In this document: positions 56,047 through 64,000 of the stretch, piece by piece | How the letters are laid out: every line of letters starts with the position of its first letter | Position numbering within the stretch: the stretch's first letter is position 1 | NCBI GenBank assembly: GCA_945883145.1 | Contig: CAMCXB010000002.1 | Span: 1 to 64,000, forward strand | Direction of reading: 5' to 3' | DNA length: 64,000 nt | Source of the DNA: Bordetella parapertussis | GTDB taxonomy: Bacteria > Pseudomonadota > Gammaproteobacteria > Burkholderiales > Burkholderiaceae_D | Translations under genes and position numbers: made by a program | Notes under the pieces: model-generated | Databases searched by the model: none | The model's input: only the letters and a program-made list of their open reading frames with translations | What the model was told of the DNA's origin: nothing

Positions 56047-57741
56047 TTAAGAAAGAACCTCTTCTCTAGGCATTTCATCTAGAACAGTTTCATTGATTGT
56101 AAATTTATAAAAAATTCCAGCATCAATCACCCTTATTTTAATTTCGTCATCTTCGTTTATTAGAATTTCACATTCCATATTTATTTTTTGTACGAATTTT
56201 TCTGAACTTGCTTTTTCGCCTTTATCGAGAACTTGGTTGATGGGTAGAAGTGTAAAATTAGCAGGAATATTTTCATCAGGTTGATGCTTGATTCTTAGGT
56301 TATCGCCATCGGTATATTGTGTTGCTCTTAAAATAATTCGTCTGTCTCTTCCTTCTGTTTCATTTTCAATTAAATTGACATCAAATAGTATTTTTGCTTT
56401 CTCTGGATCACCAACATTGGATATGAATGAACTTGAGTTTTGAAATGAAAAAGTGAGTAAAGTGCCAAAAGTAGTTTGACTCAAAAAATGAGAAATATCA
56501 GATATATTTTTTGTATTTAGGTTAGATTGAAGTTGAAATTTCTTTAAAGGTTTAATAAATGAATCATTTAATAAAATAAGGTCAGGATCTATTTTTTTAT
56601 TGGATTCTGGATTCGATTCTGAGTTTTCATAACTTTCAAACTCTTCGTTTAAAAATCCGTTGGGCAGATATTTTTCTATAGTTTTTGATTGATTTGCTTT
56701 TGGGGCGATATTTTGAGTGTTGGTATCTTTCCCATTTATACTAAATTTCGATGTGCTTCTAGTTGCATCTTTACTGCATTGAGCGTCAAGGTTTGAAATG
56801 AGATTTGAAAGTTCTATCTTGTCTTGTTCTTCGCACAATGGGTCATTAAGTTGTGTTTTTAAATTTTTTGCGATTTGTTCTTTTTGTTTTTCGGTAAAAG
56901 AAATTTTATATTCGTATACTTTCCCTTCATGTATGTAGGGAATAGACATATCTTCAGGGATGTTTTTTTTAATTTGATTACGCAATTCAATCCGATTTTT
57001 TACTATTGCTATAGCCTCTTTTTTATTTACTCCCTTGTCTAGCAAATGCATAAATGCTAAAGATGCGCTTAATTGTAATTTCAATGGTAGATCTTTTTCT
57101 ATATGTTTTTTATTGATTAGATTTTCTGCCAAGCGCGCAAGTTTATATGCCTCTTTAAATTCAAATTTAAATTCTTCCATTGCGACACAAGTTTTTCTAG
57201 ATGCTTCTGTAGCATCTTTTTTTGATAGACCAAATTGCTTAATTAAATATGCGGTGTGATTTGCTACATTGGTAGCCTTTCTTAAATCACTGCTAGGTGT
57301 ATTCATTAGTTCTTCAACAACAAAGCCATATATTTTTTTATCTTTAATATCCCAAAGTTGTTTTATATTTTCATTTTCTTTAAATAGATCTGAGTTTTCA
57401 AGAGTCGATTTAAAATTAGGTTCTGGATTTTTAACATCAAGCAAAAATATTTTTTTTAGTAAAGAGGTAACGGGTTTAACTTCTATTTTTTCTTGAAATA
57501 GTGATACTTCACCAAATAATTTATGTTGAATTGCAAGTTCTGCTTTTTCATTCCAATTTGTGCGTTCGCGACTAGGATTGAAAATCGCTCTGAAGCCTGA
57601 TTTGAAACGATCGGTCCAACTCGCGATACGTACATTGCCTGATTCTGATACACGCACCTCCCATTTATTTGTCTGCGCCTTATGGTAGATATTTAAAGCT
57701 TCAATCGTATTTTGTTTGGCGATACTGGTCATGGATTTCAC
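56047..57741 (-). CDS. Unrecognised 564-aa protein inserted between ilvC and psd
   Basis: A 564-residue soluble, Lys/Asn/Glu-rich protein. AAAGGTG precedes the ATG at 57741. The first 60 or so residues (with RIASWTDRFKSGFRAIFNPS) have base composition like the core genome; the remainder is much more AT-rich. Residues 135-330 appear all-helical (EASRKTCVAMEEFKFEFKEA; KKEAIAIVKNRIELRNQIKK), 330-400 low-complexity and Ser/Asn-rich, and 400-564 alternating strands. No signal peptide, membrane segment or known catalytic motif. It breaks the usual ilvC-psd adjacency and lies beside the ilvC 3' repeats, consistent with acquisition there. An effector-like protein is possible; function unknown. Confidence 0.7.
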   Translation of the reverse strand: MKSMTSIAKQNTIEALNIYHKAQTNKWEVRVSESGNVRIASWTDRFKSGFRAIFNPSRERTNWNEKAELAIQHKLFGEVSLFQEKIEVKPVTSLLKKIFLLDVKNPEPNFKSTLENSDLFKENENIKQLWDIKDKKIYGFVVEELMNTPSSDLRKATNVANHTAYLIKQFGLSKKDATEASRKTCVAMEEFKFEFKEAYKLARLAENLINKKHIEKDLPLKLQLSASLAFMHLLDKGVNKKEAIAIVKNRIELRNQIKKNIPEDMSIPYIHEGKVYEYKISFTEKQKEQIAKNLKTQLNDPLCEEQDKIELSNLISNLDAQCSKDATRSTSKFSINGKDTNTQNIAPKANQSKTIEKYLPNGFLNEEFESYENSESNPESNKKIDPDLILLNDSFIKPLKKFQLQSNLNTKNISDISHFLSQTTFGTLLTFSFQNSSSFISNVGDPEKAKILFDVNLIENETEGRDRRIILRATQYTDGDNLRIKHQPDENIPANFTLLPINQVLDKGEKASSEKFVQKINMECEILINEDDEIKIRVIDAGIFYKFTINETVLDEMPREEVLS

Positions 57742-57987
57742 CTTTATTTAATCAAGATTTGTCATTCGAACTTCTTGTTTTTGATGCCAATTTTTTGGTT
57801 CAATTTTTCGTTAGAAAAAATTGGTGGCAAGGAACTGGGATAAGTTCTTTATTGAATCTGGGTTGAATTAAGGTGGTTGTAGGCTGTTTGATGCGTTGAG
57901 CTGATATCATTCGACAATTGTTATCCAGAAGATTTTTCCTTGAGTTAATCTTTCATAAAAGAAAATTTCTAGTTTATTGGAGCAGGT

Positions 57988-58626
57988 TTGAATTCTTATC
58001 CCCACCCCATCATTGCCCGCGAAGGCTGGCCGTTCCTTGCGATTGCTGTCATTGTTGCTCTTATCGCATCTGTTACCTTAGGTGCTTGGTCGCTTCCTTT
58101 CTGGTTGATCGCACTATTTGTTTTGCAGTTTTTCCGTGACCCTGGTCGTTTGATTCCTCTTGATCCCAAGGCGGTGTTGTCACCGGCTGATGGTCGTATC
58201 GTGGTGGTGGCCAAGGCACATGATCCTTATGCCAATCGCGAAGCCTTGAAAATCAGTGTGTTTATGAATGTATTTAATGTGCATTCAAATCGCGCGCCGG
58301 TGGATGGCAAGATTGAAAAAGTCGAGTATTTCCCTGGCAAATTCGTGAATGCTGATCTGGACAAAGCATCGACTGAAAATGAACGCAATGCCTTAGTTAT
58401 TAAGGCGGCTAATGGTGAGACGGTGACTTGTGTGCAAGTGGCTGGTCTGGTTGCACGTCGCATTCTTTGCTATGTAAATGCATCTGATGTCTTAGCGCGT
58501 GGTCAGCGTTACGGCTTTATTCGCTTTGGTTCACGTGTTGATGTGTATTTACCTTTGACAGCGCGTCCTCTAGTTGTGGTGGGCGATAAAGTGTCGGCGA
58601 CGGAAACGATTCTTGCTGAATTCTGA
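57988..58626 (+). CDS. psd: Phosphatidylserine decarboxylase proenzyme
   Basis: A 212-residue short-type (archaeal/PSD-A-like) decarboxylase making phosphatidylethanolamine. The N-terminus has a hydrophobic anchor ([20 protein letters not shown]), then [11 protein letters not shown] and [16 protein letters not shown]; the self-cleavage site is G181-S182 in RFGSRVD, which yields the pyruvoyl group. The start is TTG at 57988 with GGAG upstream. It is followed 35 bases later by pssA, the previous step. Confidence 0.95.
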   Translation: MNSYPHPIIAREGWPFLAIAVIVALIASVTLGAWSLPFWLIALFVLQFFRDPGRLIPLDPKAVLSPADGRIVVVAKAHDPYANREALKISVFMNVFNVHSNRAPVDGKIEKVEYFPGKFVNADLDKASTENERNALVIKAANGETVTCVQVAGLVARRILCYVNASDVLARGQRYGFIRFGSRVDVYLPLTARPLVVVGDKVSATETILAEF

Positions 58627-58661
58627 TTCAACTCTCTTCGCTACTCGGATACCATACCGCC

Positions 58662-59534
58662 ATGTCACTCTTTAACAACCGTAAATCTAAGGCCAAATCT
58701 AGTCACGCTAGAGGCTTGAGGCTGCCGCGATTGCCTATCCGACGACTGCGAAAATCAGAAGATTCAGATCCATTCTCTCCGCCTGAGCGTAATCGTGGGA
58801 TTTATCTTTTACCCAATGCGTTTACGACTGCGGCTTTGTTTTGCGGGTTTTATGCAATTGTGATGGCGATGAATGGTCAGTTTTCTAACGCAGCAGTGGC
58901 GATTTTTGCGGCGATGGTGTTGGATGCGGTGGATGGTCGCGTTGCGCGATTAACCAATACCACCAGTGAATTTGGCGCTCAATACGATAGTTTGTCTGAC
59001 ATGGTGTCCTTCGGTGCAGCACCCGCTTTGATTATGTATGAATGGGCTTTGCGCGGCATGGGTAAGTTGGGTTGGTTGGCTGCCTTTGTTTATTGCGCTG
59101 GTGCTGCTTTAAGACTGGCGCGTTTTAATACCAATATTACGGTTGTAGATAAACGGTTTTTTCAGGGCTTGCCTAGTCCGGCTGCGGCTGCGTTAGTAGC
59201 CGGCTTTATTTGGTTGATGGATGATCTACGGATTGCAGGTACGGATTTCAATTGGCTTTCATGGACGATCACCTTGTATGCCGGTTTGACCATGGTGACC
59301 AATGCGCCTTTTTATAGTTTTAAGGATGTGAATTTCCGTAAATCGGTACCGTTTATTGCAGTTTTCTTGATCGTACTGATTTTCGTTGCAGTCTCTAGCG
59401 ATCCTCCTAAAGTCTTATTTGGTTTATTTGTGATCTATGGTTTATCTGGCTATGCCGTCTTTATCTGGCGCCGTATGCAAGGTAATCCAGTGAGCATTGT
59501 GCAGACCGAGCCGGACTCACCAGACGATCACTAA
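58662..59534 (+). CDS. pssA: CDP-diacylglycerol--serine O-phosphatidyltransferase
   Basis: A 290-residue integral membrane enzyme making phosphatidylserine from CDP-DAG and serine. The CDP-alcohol phosphotransferase motif D-G-x2-A-R-x8-G-x3-D-x3-D reads DGRVARLTNTTSEFGAQYDS and LSD. There are about eight membrane helices (for example GIYLLPNAFTTAALFCGFYA). A basic, Ser-rich cytoplasmic N-terminus precedes the first helix. It forms a pair with psd. Confidence 0.95.
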   Translation: MSLFNNRKSKAKSSHARGLRLPRLPIRRLRKSEDSDPFSPPERNRGIYLLPNAFTTAALFCGFYAIVMAMNGQFSNAAVAIFAAMVLDAVDGRVARLTNTTSEFGAQYDSLSDMVSFGAAPALIMYEWALRGMGKLGWLAAFVYCAGAALRLARFNTNITVVDKRFFQGLPSPAAAALVAGFIWLMDDLRIAGTDFNWLSWTITLYAGLTMVTNAPFYSFKDVNFRKSVPFIAVFLIVLIFVAVSSDPPKVLFGLFVIYGLSGYAVFIWRRMQGNPVSIVQTEPDSPDDH

Positions 59535-59594
59535 CAATTTTTAAACAGTGGATATGCGGTTGCACTTTTATCTGAATCCGCTTATGCTTTAACC

Positions 59595-59675
59595 ATGACA
59601 CGTTCTTCACATTCCTCGTCCATCATTTTACGTAGCGGCCTGCTTGGTCTGCTACTCCTGCATCTATTGCGCTAA
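59595..59675 (+). CDS. leuL: Leucine-rich leader peptide upstream of leuA
   Basis: A 26-codon frame, ATG 59595 to TAA 59673-59675, encoding MTRSSHSSSIILRSG followed by LLGLLLLHLLR: eight leucines in the last eleven codons. This is the signature of a ribosome-mediated attenuation leader for leucine genes. A TGCGC/GCGCA hairpin spans the stop codon. I do not see a classic T-run terminator before leuA (59783), so downstream control may be by translation or by rho. Gene symbol by analogy with enterobacterial leuL. Confidence 0.7.
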   Translation: MTRSSHSSSIILRSGLLGLLLLHLLR

Positions 59676-59782
59676 CGCGCAGACTCCCTTTCCCCTACAA
59701 TTCGTGTTTTACCTCGTTCATGCTAAGACAAGAACAGGTGAAATTGCATGCAAACCCATAGTTATTCCATCAGGAGCCCAGC

Positions 59783-61327
59783 ATGGCTGATTCAAATAAG
59801 CTGATTATTTTCGATACCACATTGCGTGATGGCGAGCAGTCGCCCGGCGCGTCCATGACGAAAGAAGAAAAGATTCGTATTGCGCGTCAATTGGAACGTC
59901 TAAAAGTTGATGTGATCGAAGCAGGCTTTGCTGCCTCTTCACAAGGTGACTTTGAAGCGATTAAAGCCATTGCAGGTTTGATCAAAGATTCCACTGTGTG
60001 TTCACTTTCGCGTGCGAATGACAAAGACATCGCACGTGCTGCTGAAGCCTTAGCACCTGCTTCCAGAAAACGTATTCATACGTTTATCGCGACTTCGCCT
60101 CTGCACATGGAGAAAAAGTTGCGTATGTCGCCGGATCAAGTTTTAGAGCAAGCACGTCAGGCAGTGCGCTTTGCAAGACAATTTACTGATGATGTGGAGT
60201 TCAGTCCTGAAGATGGTAGTCGTTCAGAAATGGATTTTCTGTGTCGCGTTTTAGAAGCGGTGATTGATGAAGGTGCCACCACGATTAATTTCGCCGATAC
60301 CGTTGGTTATGGCGTGCCAGAGTTGTACGGCACCATGCTGCGTACTTTGCGAGAACGTATTCCTAATTCTGATAAAGCGGTTTGGTCTGTGCATTGTCAC
60401 AATGACTTAGGTATGGCAGTGGCAAATTCATTGGCAGGTGTGATGATAGGTGGCGCACGTCAAGTGGAATGCACGATTAATGGCTTAGGTGAGAGAGCAG
60501 GTAACACTGCTTTAGAAGAAATTGTGATGGCTGTGCGTACCCGTAAAGACCATTTCAACTTACAAATTGGAATCGATGCGACGCAAATTGTGCCAACTTC
60601 TAAATTGGTCTCGCAAATCACAGGCTTTGCGGTTCAACCTAATAAAGCCGTAGTGGGTGCGAATGCCTTTGCGCATGCATCAGGCATACATCAAGACGGT
60701 ATTTTAAAAGCGCGTGATACCTATGAAATTATGCGTGCAGAAGATGTGGGTTGGTCTGCTAATAAAATCGTCTTGGGTAAACTCTCTGGACGCAATGCAT
60801 TCAAACAGCGTATTGAAGAATTAGGCATTACTTTAGATTCTGAAGTAGAAATGAATGCTGCTTTTACGCGCTTTAAAGAGTTAGCCGATCGTAAGTCAGA
60901 AATCTTTGATGAAGATATTATGGCTTTAGTCTCAGATGAACAAAACTCACATGAGCAAGAGCACTATGCTTTTGTTTCGCTGAATCAGCATTCAGAAACG
61001 GGTGCAAAACCTAGTGCAAAAGTCGCCTTCACGATAGCGGGCAAAGAAACGATTTGCGAAGGTCAGGGTAATGGTCCTGTGGATGCGATTGTGAATGCAA
61101 TTGAATCCACCACAAAAAGCGGTGCAGAGTTATTGCTCTTTTCTGTCAATGCGATCACTACCGGCACTGAATCGCAAGGTGAAGTCACCATGCGTTTATC
61201 TAAAGCTGGTCGGATTGTGAATGGCGTCGGTGCTGATTTGGATATCGTGGTGGCTTCAGCAAAAGCGTATTTGTCTGCACTGAATAAACTCCATTCAAAA
61301 ACCGAGAAGCTAAATCCTCAGGTTTAA
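59783..61327 (+). CDS. leuA: 2-isopropylmalate synthase
   Basis: A 514-residue enzyme committing to leucine synthesis by condensing 2-oxoisovalerate with acetyl-CoA. The TIM barrel begins [18 protein letters not shown] with the metal Asp and catalytic Arg; [17 protein letters not shown] carries metal histidines; [13 protein letters not shown] follows. The C-terminal domain (about 385-514) is the allosteric leucine-binding LeuA dimer domain. GGAG precedes the start. Together with leuCDB at 32-35 kb and leuL it completes the leucine pathway. Confidence 0.97.
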   Translation: MADSNKLIIFDTTLRDGEQSPGASMTKEEKIRIARQLERLKVDVIEAGFAASSQGDFEAIKAIAGLIKDSTVCSLSRANDKDIARAAEALAPASRKRIHTFIATSPLHMEKKLRMSPDQVLEQARQAVRFARQFTDDVEFSPEDGSRSEMDFLCRVLEAVIDEGATTINFADTVGYGVPELYGTMLRTLRERIPNSDKAVWSVHCHNDLGMAVANSLAGVMIGGARQVECTINGLGERAGNTALEEIVMAVRTRKDHFNLQIGIDATQIVPTSKLVSQITGFAVQPNKAVVGANAFAHASGIHQDGILKARDTYEIMRAEDVGWSANKIVLGKLSGRNAFKQRIEELGITLDSEVEMNAAFTRFKELADRKSEIFDEDIMALVSDEQNSHEQEHYAFVSLNQHSETGAKPSAKVAFTIAGKETICEGQGNGPVDAIVNAIESTTKSGAELLLFSVNAITTGTESQGEVTMRLSKAGRIVNGVGADLDIVVASAKAYLSALNKLHSKTEKLNPQV

Positions 61328-61404
61328 GTAGTGAAATTTGAAAATCAGAATAAATTGTCAAATTAAAAACATCCTGAGTTAGTAAGTTAGTTTTGCTGTT
61401 AAAT

Positions 61405-61433
61405 TTGTAAAAGGAGAGGCTTTCGGCTATACT
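61405..61433 (+). promoter_or_regulatory. rpsO: Sigma-70 promoter for rpsO
   Basis: TTGTAA (61405-61410) and TATACT (61428-61433) with a 17-base spacer, about 94 bases before the rpsO ATG. The spacer and -10 overlap a GGAGAG/CTCTCC inverted repeat. Confidence 0.6.
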
Positions 61434-61526
61434 CTCCGGTTGGTCGGATTTGACCAATTTAATCACGGCAGTTTGGGTGGAGGTTGTAATCAAAACTCGT
61501 TTTGCCGCTTGTGAAGGATAGTAAAC

Positions 61527-61796
61527 ATGTCAGTAACTAAAGAAAGTAAAGCCGCGGTCATTGCTTCAAACGCCCGCGCACAAAATGATACGGGTTCTCC
61601 AGAAGTGCAAGTCGCTCTCTTGACTGCACGTATCAATGAATTAAATAGCCATTTCAAAGCGCATACCAAAGATCATCATTCACGTCGTGGTTTGATCATG
61701 ATGGTGAATCGTCGTAAAAGTCTGCTAGCTTACTTAAAGCGTAAAGATGCAGATCGTTACCGCGCATTGATCGAAAAGCTTGGTCTGCGTAAGTAA
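61527..61796 (+). CDS. rpsO: 30S ribosomal protein S15
   Basis: An 89-residue S15 protein, which binds the 16S rRNA central domain and helps form bridge B4 with the 50S subunit. Family marks: [40 protein letters not shown] helix and [20 protein letters not shown]. The rpsO-pnp pair is universal in proteobacteria. In E. coli S15 represses its own translation; here the leader is long enough for that, but no pseudoknot was modelled. Confidence 0.98.
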   Translation: MSVTKESKAAVIASNARAQNDTGSPEVQVALLTARINELNSHFKAHTKDHHSRRGLIMMVNRRKSLLAYLKRKDADRYRALIEKLGLRK

Positions 61797-61831
61797 TTAC
61801 CATTGCAATCTTTTCGTTTCATCGCTGAGAT

Positions 61832-61862
61832 GCCTGTGTCAGTTTTCTGATGCGGGCATTTT
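61832..61862 (+). terminator. Hairpin between rpsO and pnp
   Basis: GCCTGTGTCAG (61832-61842) pairs along its whole length, with three G-U pairs, with CTGATGCGGGC (61847-61857) around a TTTT loop, followed by ATTTT. It corresponds in position to the rpsO terminator t1 / RNase processing region of E. coli. Confidence 0.7.
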
Positions 61863-62002
61863 GCATTTCTGGCAGTTGTAATGAGGTTGTAGAGTTAGCA
61901 GTGTAGTGTGTAGCAAAGTAAGGTGACGGAAGAATTGTCACACGTGGTGAGGTGAACGACAGCGCCTGAAAATCTGTCGGCAAAATAGAAAGGAAACACC
62001 TA

Positions 62003-64000
62003 ATGTTTAATAAAGTTACGAAAACCTTCCAGTATGGTCAACACACAGTGACCATGGAGACCGGCGAGATTGCTCGTCAGGCATCCGGTGCTGTTTTAGT
62101 TTCAGTTGAAGATACCGTTATCTTAGCCACCGTTGTGGCGCGTAAAGATGCGAAGCCAGGTCAGGATTTTTTCCCACTGACAGTTGATTATGTAGAAAAA
62201 ACTTATGCTGCGGGTCGTATACCTGGAGGCTTCTTCAAGCGTGAAGGACGTCCATCAGAAAAAGAAACGCTGACCTCGCGTTTAATTGATCGTCCTATTC
62301 GTCCGCTGTTCCCTGAAGGTTATTTGAATGAAGTACAAGTCATCATTCATGTAGTTTCAGTAAATCCAGAAATCGATCCTGATATTCCAGCCATGATTGG
62401 TGCTTCTGCTGCGTTGTGCATAGCAGGCATTCCTTTCAATGGTCCATTAGGTGCAGCCCGTGTTGGTTACATTGATGGTCAATATGTATTGAACCCAGTT
62501 GTTTCACAATTACCGAAATCACAAATGGATTTAGTGGTAGCGGGTACTGAAACTGCAGTGTTAATGGTTGAATCAGAAGCACTCGAGTTATCAGAAGAAA
62601 TTATGTTGGGTGCGGTAGTGTTTGGTCACACTCAAATGAAAGTAGTGATTGATGCGATTCATGATTTAGTGCGTGATGGTGGTAAGCCAGAAGTGCAATG
62701 GAGTCCTGCTCCGAAAAATGAAGCACTGATCGCGAAAGTTTCAGGAATTGCTGAAGCTAAATTGCGTGAAGCGTATCAAATCAAAGAAAAGCAAGCACGT
62801 ACCAATCAACTTAAAGAAGTCAGTGCTGCTGTTAATGCTGCATTTGCAGATGATGCTGAAGCACCTGATTCATCTGAGTTGGGCAACATCATGTTTGATT
62901 TAGAAGCCAAGATCGTACGTTCACAAATTTTAGAAGGTGAGCCACGTATTGATGGTCGTGACACACGTACTGTGCGTCCAATTTCTATTCGTAGCAGCGT
63001 ACTGCCACGTACCCATGGTTCAGCTTTGTTTACACGTGGTGAAACTCAAGCTTTAGTAGTAGCTACATTGGGTACTGCACGTGATGAACAAAAAATTGAT
63101 GCCTTAACAGGTGAGTACAGTGACAGATTTATGCTTCACTACAATATGCCTCCGTTTGCAACAGGTGAAACCGGTCGTGTAGGTACACCTAAGCGTCGTG
63201 AAATTGGTCATGGTCGTTTAGCAAAACGTGCATTGGTTGCCGTCTTACCTGCAGCGGATGAATTTAGTTACTCAGTCCGTTTGGTTTCTGAAATCACCGA
63301 ATCGAATGGTTCTTCATCGATGGCGTCCGTTTGCGGTGGTTGCTTAGCATTGATGGATGCTGGTGTACCGATGAAAGCGCATGTAGCTGGTATTGCGATG
63401 GGCTTGATCAAAGATGGCAATAAGTTTGCTGTCTTGTCTGACATCTTGGGTGATGAAGATCATCTCGGTGACATGGACTTTAAAGTAGCTGGTTCAGCCA
63501 ATGGTATTACTGCATTGCAGATGGATATCAAGATTCAAGGTATCACTAAAGAAATCATGCAAGTCGCTTTGGCACAAGCTAAAGAAGGTCGCCTACATAT
63601 TCTGAGCAAGATGCAAGAAGCGATGCCACATGGCCGTACTGAGTTGTCTAACTTCGCTCCTCGTCTGATCACCATCAAGATCAATCCAGAAAAAATTCGT
63701 GATGTGATTGGTAAGGGCGGTGCAGTGATTCGTGCACTGACCGAAGAAACAGGTACACAGATTGATATCACCGACGAAGGCGTAGTAACCATTGCTTCGG
63801 TTGATGCAGCTGCAGGCCAAGAAGCGAAGCGTCGTATTGAAGAGCTGACTGCTTCAGTTGAAGTCGGTAAGATCTATGAAGGTGTCGTTCTAAAGTTATT
63901 AGACTTCGGCGCTATCGTTCAAGTCATTCCAGGTAAAGATGGATTGCTGCATATCAGTCAAATCGCTAATGAACGTGTGAATGCTGTTGCTGATTATTTG
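62003..64000 (+). CDS. pnp: Polyribonucleotide nucleotidyltransferase, N-terminal 666 codons (cut by window edge)
   Basis: Starts at ATG 62003 after AAGGA and runs open to base 64000, 666 codons; PNPases are near 700-715 residues, so about 40-50 residues are missing. Phosphorolytic 3'-5' exoribonuclease of the degradosome. Two RNase PH domains (about 10-140 and 310-450, with [13 protein letters not shown] and the phosphate-binding segments) flank a helical domain; the KH domain ([23 protein letters not shown]) starts near 550, and the S1 domain ([20 protein letters not shown]) near 620 is truncated. In E. coli it autoregulates through its leader after RNase III cleavage. Confidence 0.96.
   Translation, partial: MFNKVTKTFQYGQHTVTMETGEIARQASGAVLVSVEDTVILATVVARKDAKPGQDFFPLTVDYVEKTYAAGRIPGGFFKREGRPSEKETLTSRLIDRPIRPLFPEGYLNEVQVIIHVVSVNPEIDPDIPAMIGASAALCIAGIPFNGPLGAARVGYIDGQYVLNPVVSQLPKSQMDLVVAGTETAVLMVESEALELSEEIMLGAVVFGHTQMKVVIDAIHDLVRDGGKPEVQWSPAPKNEALIAKVSGIAEAKLREAYQIKEKQARTNQLKEVSAAVNAAFADDAEAPDSSELGNIMFDLEAKIVRSQILEGEPRIDGRDTRTVRPISIRSSVLPRTHGSALFTRGETQALVVATLGTARDEQKIDALTGEYSDRFMLHYNMPPFATGETGRVGTPKRREIGHGRLAKRALVAVLPAADEFSYSVRLVSEITESNGSSSMASVCGGCLALMDAGVPMKAHVAGIAMGLIKDGNKFAVLSDILGDEDHLGDMDFKVAGSANGITALQMDIKIQGITKEIMQVALAQAKEGRLHILSKMQEAMPHGRTELSNFAPRLITIKINPEKIRDVIGKGGAVIRALTEETGTQIDITDEGVVTIASVDAAAGQEAKRRIEELTASVEVGKIYEGVVLKLLDFGAIVQVIPGKDGLLHISQIANERVNAVADYL

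Noticed and set aside
57787..57824. CCAATTTTTT/AAAAAATTGG inverted repeat upstream of the 564-aa gene
   Set aside because: Low-complexity A/T arms with an 18-base loop; not distinguishable from chance in AT-rich DNA.

Overview
The window looks like a piece of chromosome from a betaproteobacterium of the order Burkholderiales, with AT-richer DNA than is usual there. This rests on recognisable gene order: prpC-acnD-prpF-prpE; pepA divergent from lptF-lptG; leuC-leuD-leuB-asd-fimV-truA-trpF-trpB-trpA-accD-folC-dedD-purF-metZ; ilvB-ilvH-ilvC...psd-pssA-leuA-rpsO-pnp. I cannot name the genus. No rRNA, tRNA, CRISPR array, transposase or phage gene was seen.

Layout. 1-6.3 kb: methylcitrate-cycle genes for propionate use (prpC cut by the left edge). 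6.3-8.9 kb: a very AT-rich minus-strand block of unrecognised genes, at least two of them paralogous, alternating with two small reading frames that are broken or need frameshifting. 9-14 kb: xthA, pepA, lptFG and a cobalamin/sirohaem chelatase-like gene. 14-21 kb: accessory stretch with small envelope proteins, a GT41 (OGT-like) glycosyltransferase, a small gene behind a sigma-54 promoter with a CCUCC-loop 3' UTR, an orphan 264-aa gene and ogt. 21-32 kb: metabolic and envelope genes (FAD oxidase, wrbA, yihY, metY, CBS protein, two MFS transporters, aroC, M48 peptidase). 32-49 kb: leucine, aspartate-family, tryptophan, fatty-acid, folate, purine and methionine synthesis. 49-52 kb: a LOG protein, a TetR regulator with a candidate operator, a lipase and an RDD protein. 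52-64 kb: branched-chain amino acid genes, phospholipid synthesis, leuA behind a leucine-rich leader peptide, rpsO and pnp (cut by the right edge).

How it works together. The window encodes much of branched-chain amino acid synthesis (ilvBHC, leuABCD), the end of tryptophan synthesis (trpFBA), chorismate synthase, aspartate semialdehyde dehydrogenase and two direct-sulfhydrylation routes to homocysteine (MetY and MetZ). This core is interrupted in three places by AT-rich orphan genes on the minus strand: 6.3-8.9 kb, 16.9-17.7 kb and 56.0-57.7 kb. One of them carries ActA-like PPPPTDD repeats. The third sits between ilvC and psd, next to three tandem copies of the ilvC 3' end.

Most notable: (i) the ilvC 3'-end repeats differing mainly at synonymous positions; (ii) a complete sigma-54 promoter, 64-codon gene, CCUCC hairpin and terminator at 16.4-16.85 kb; (iii) the AT-rich gene block with a canonical A AAA AAG slippery heptamer in frame at 6401-6407; (iv) a leucine-rich leader peptide before leuA.
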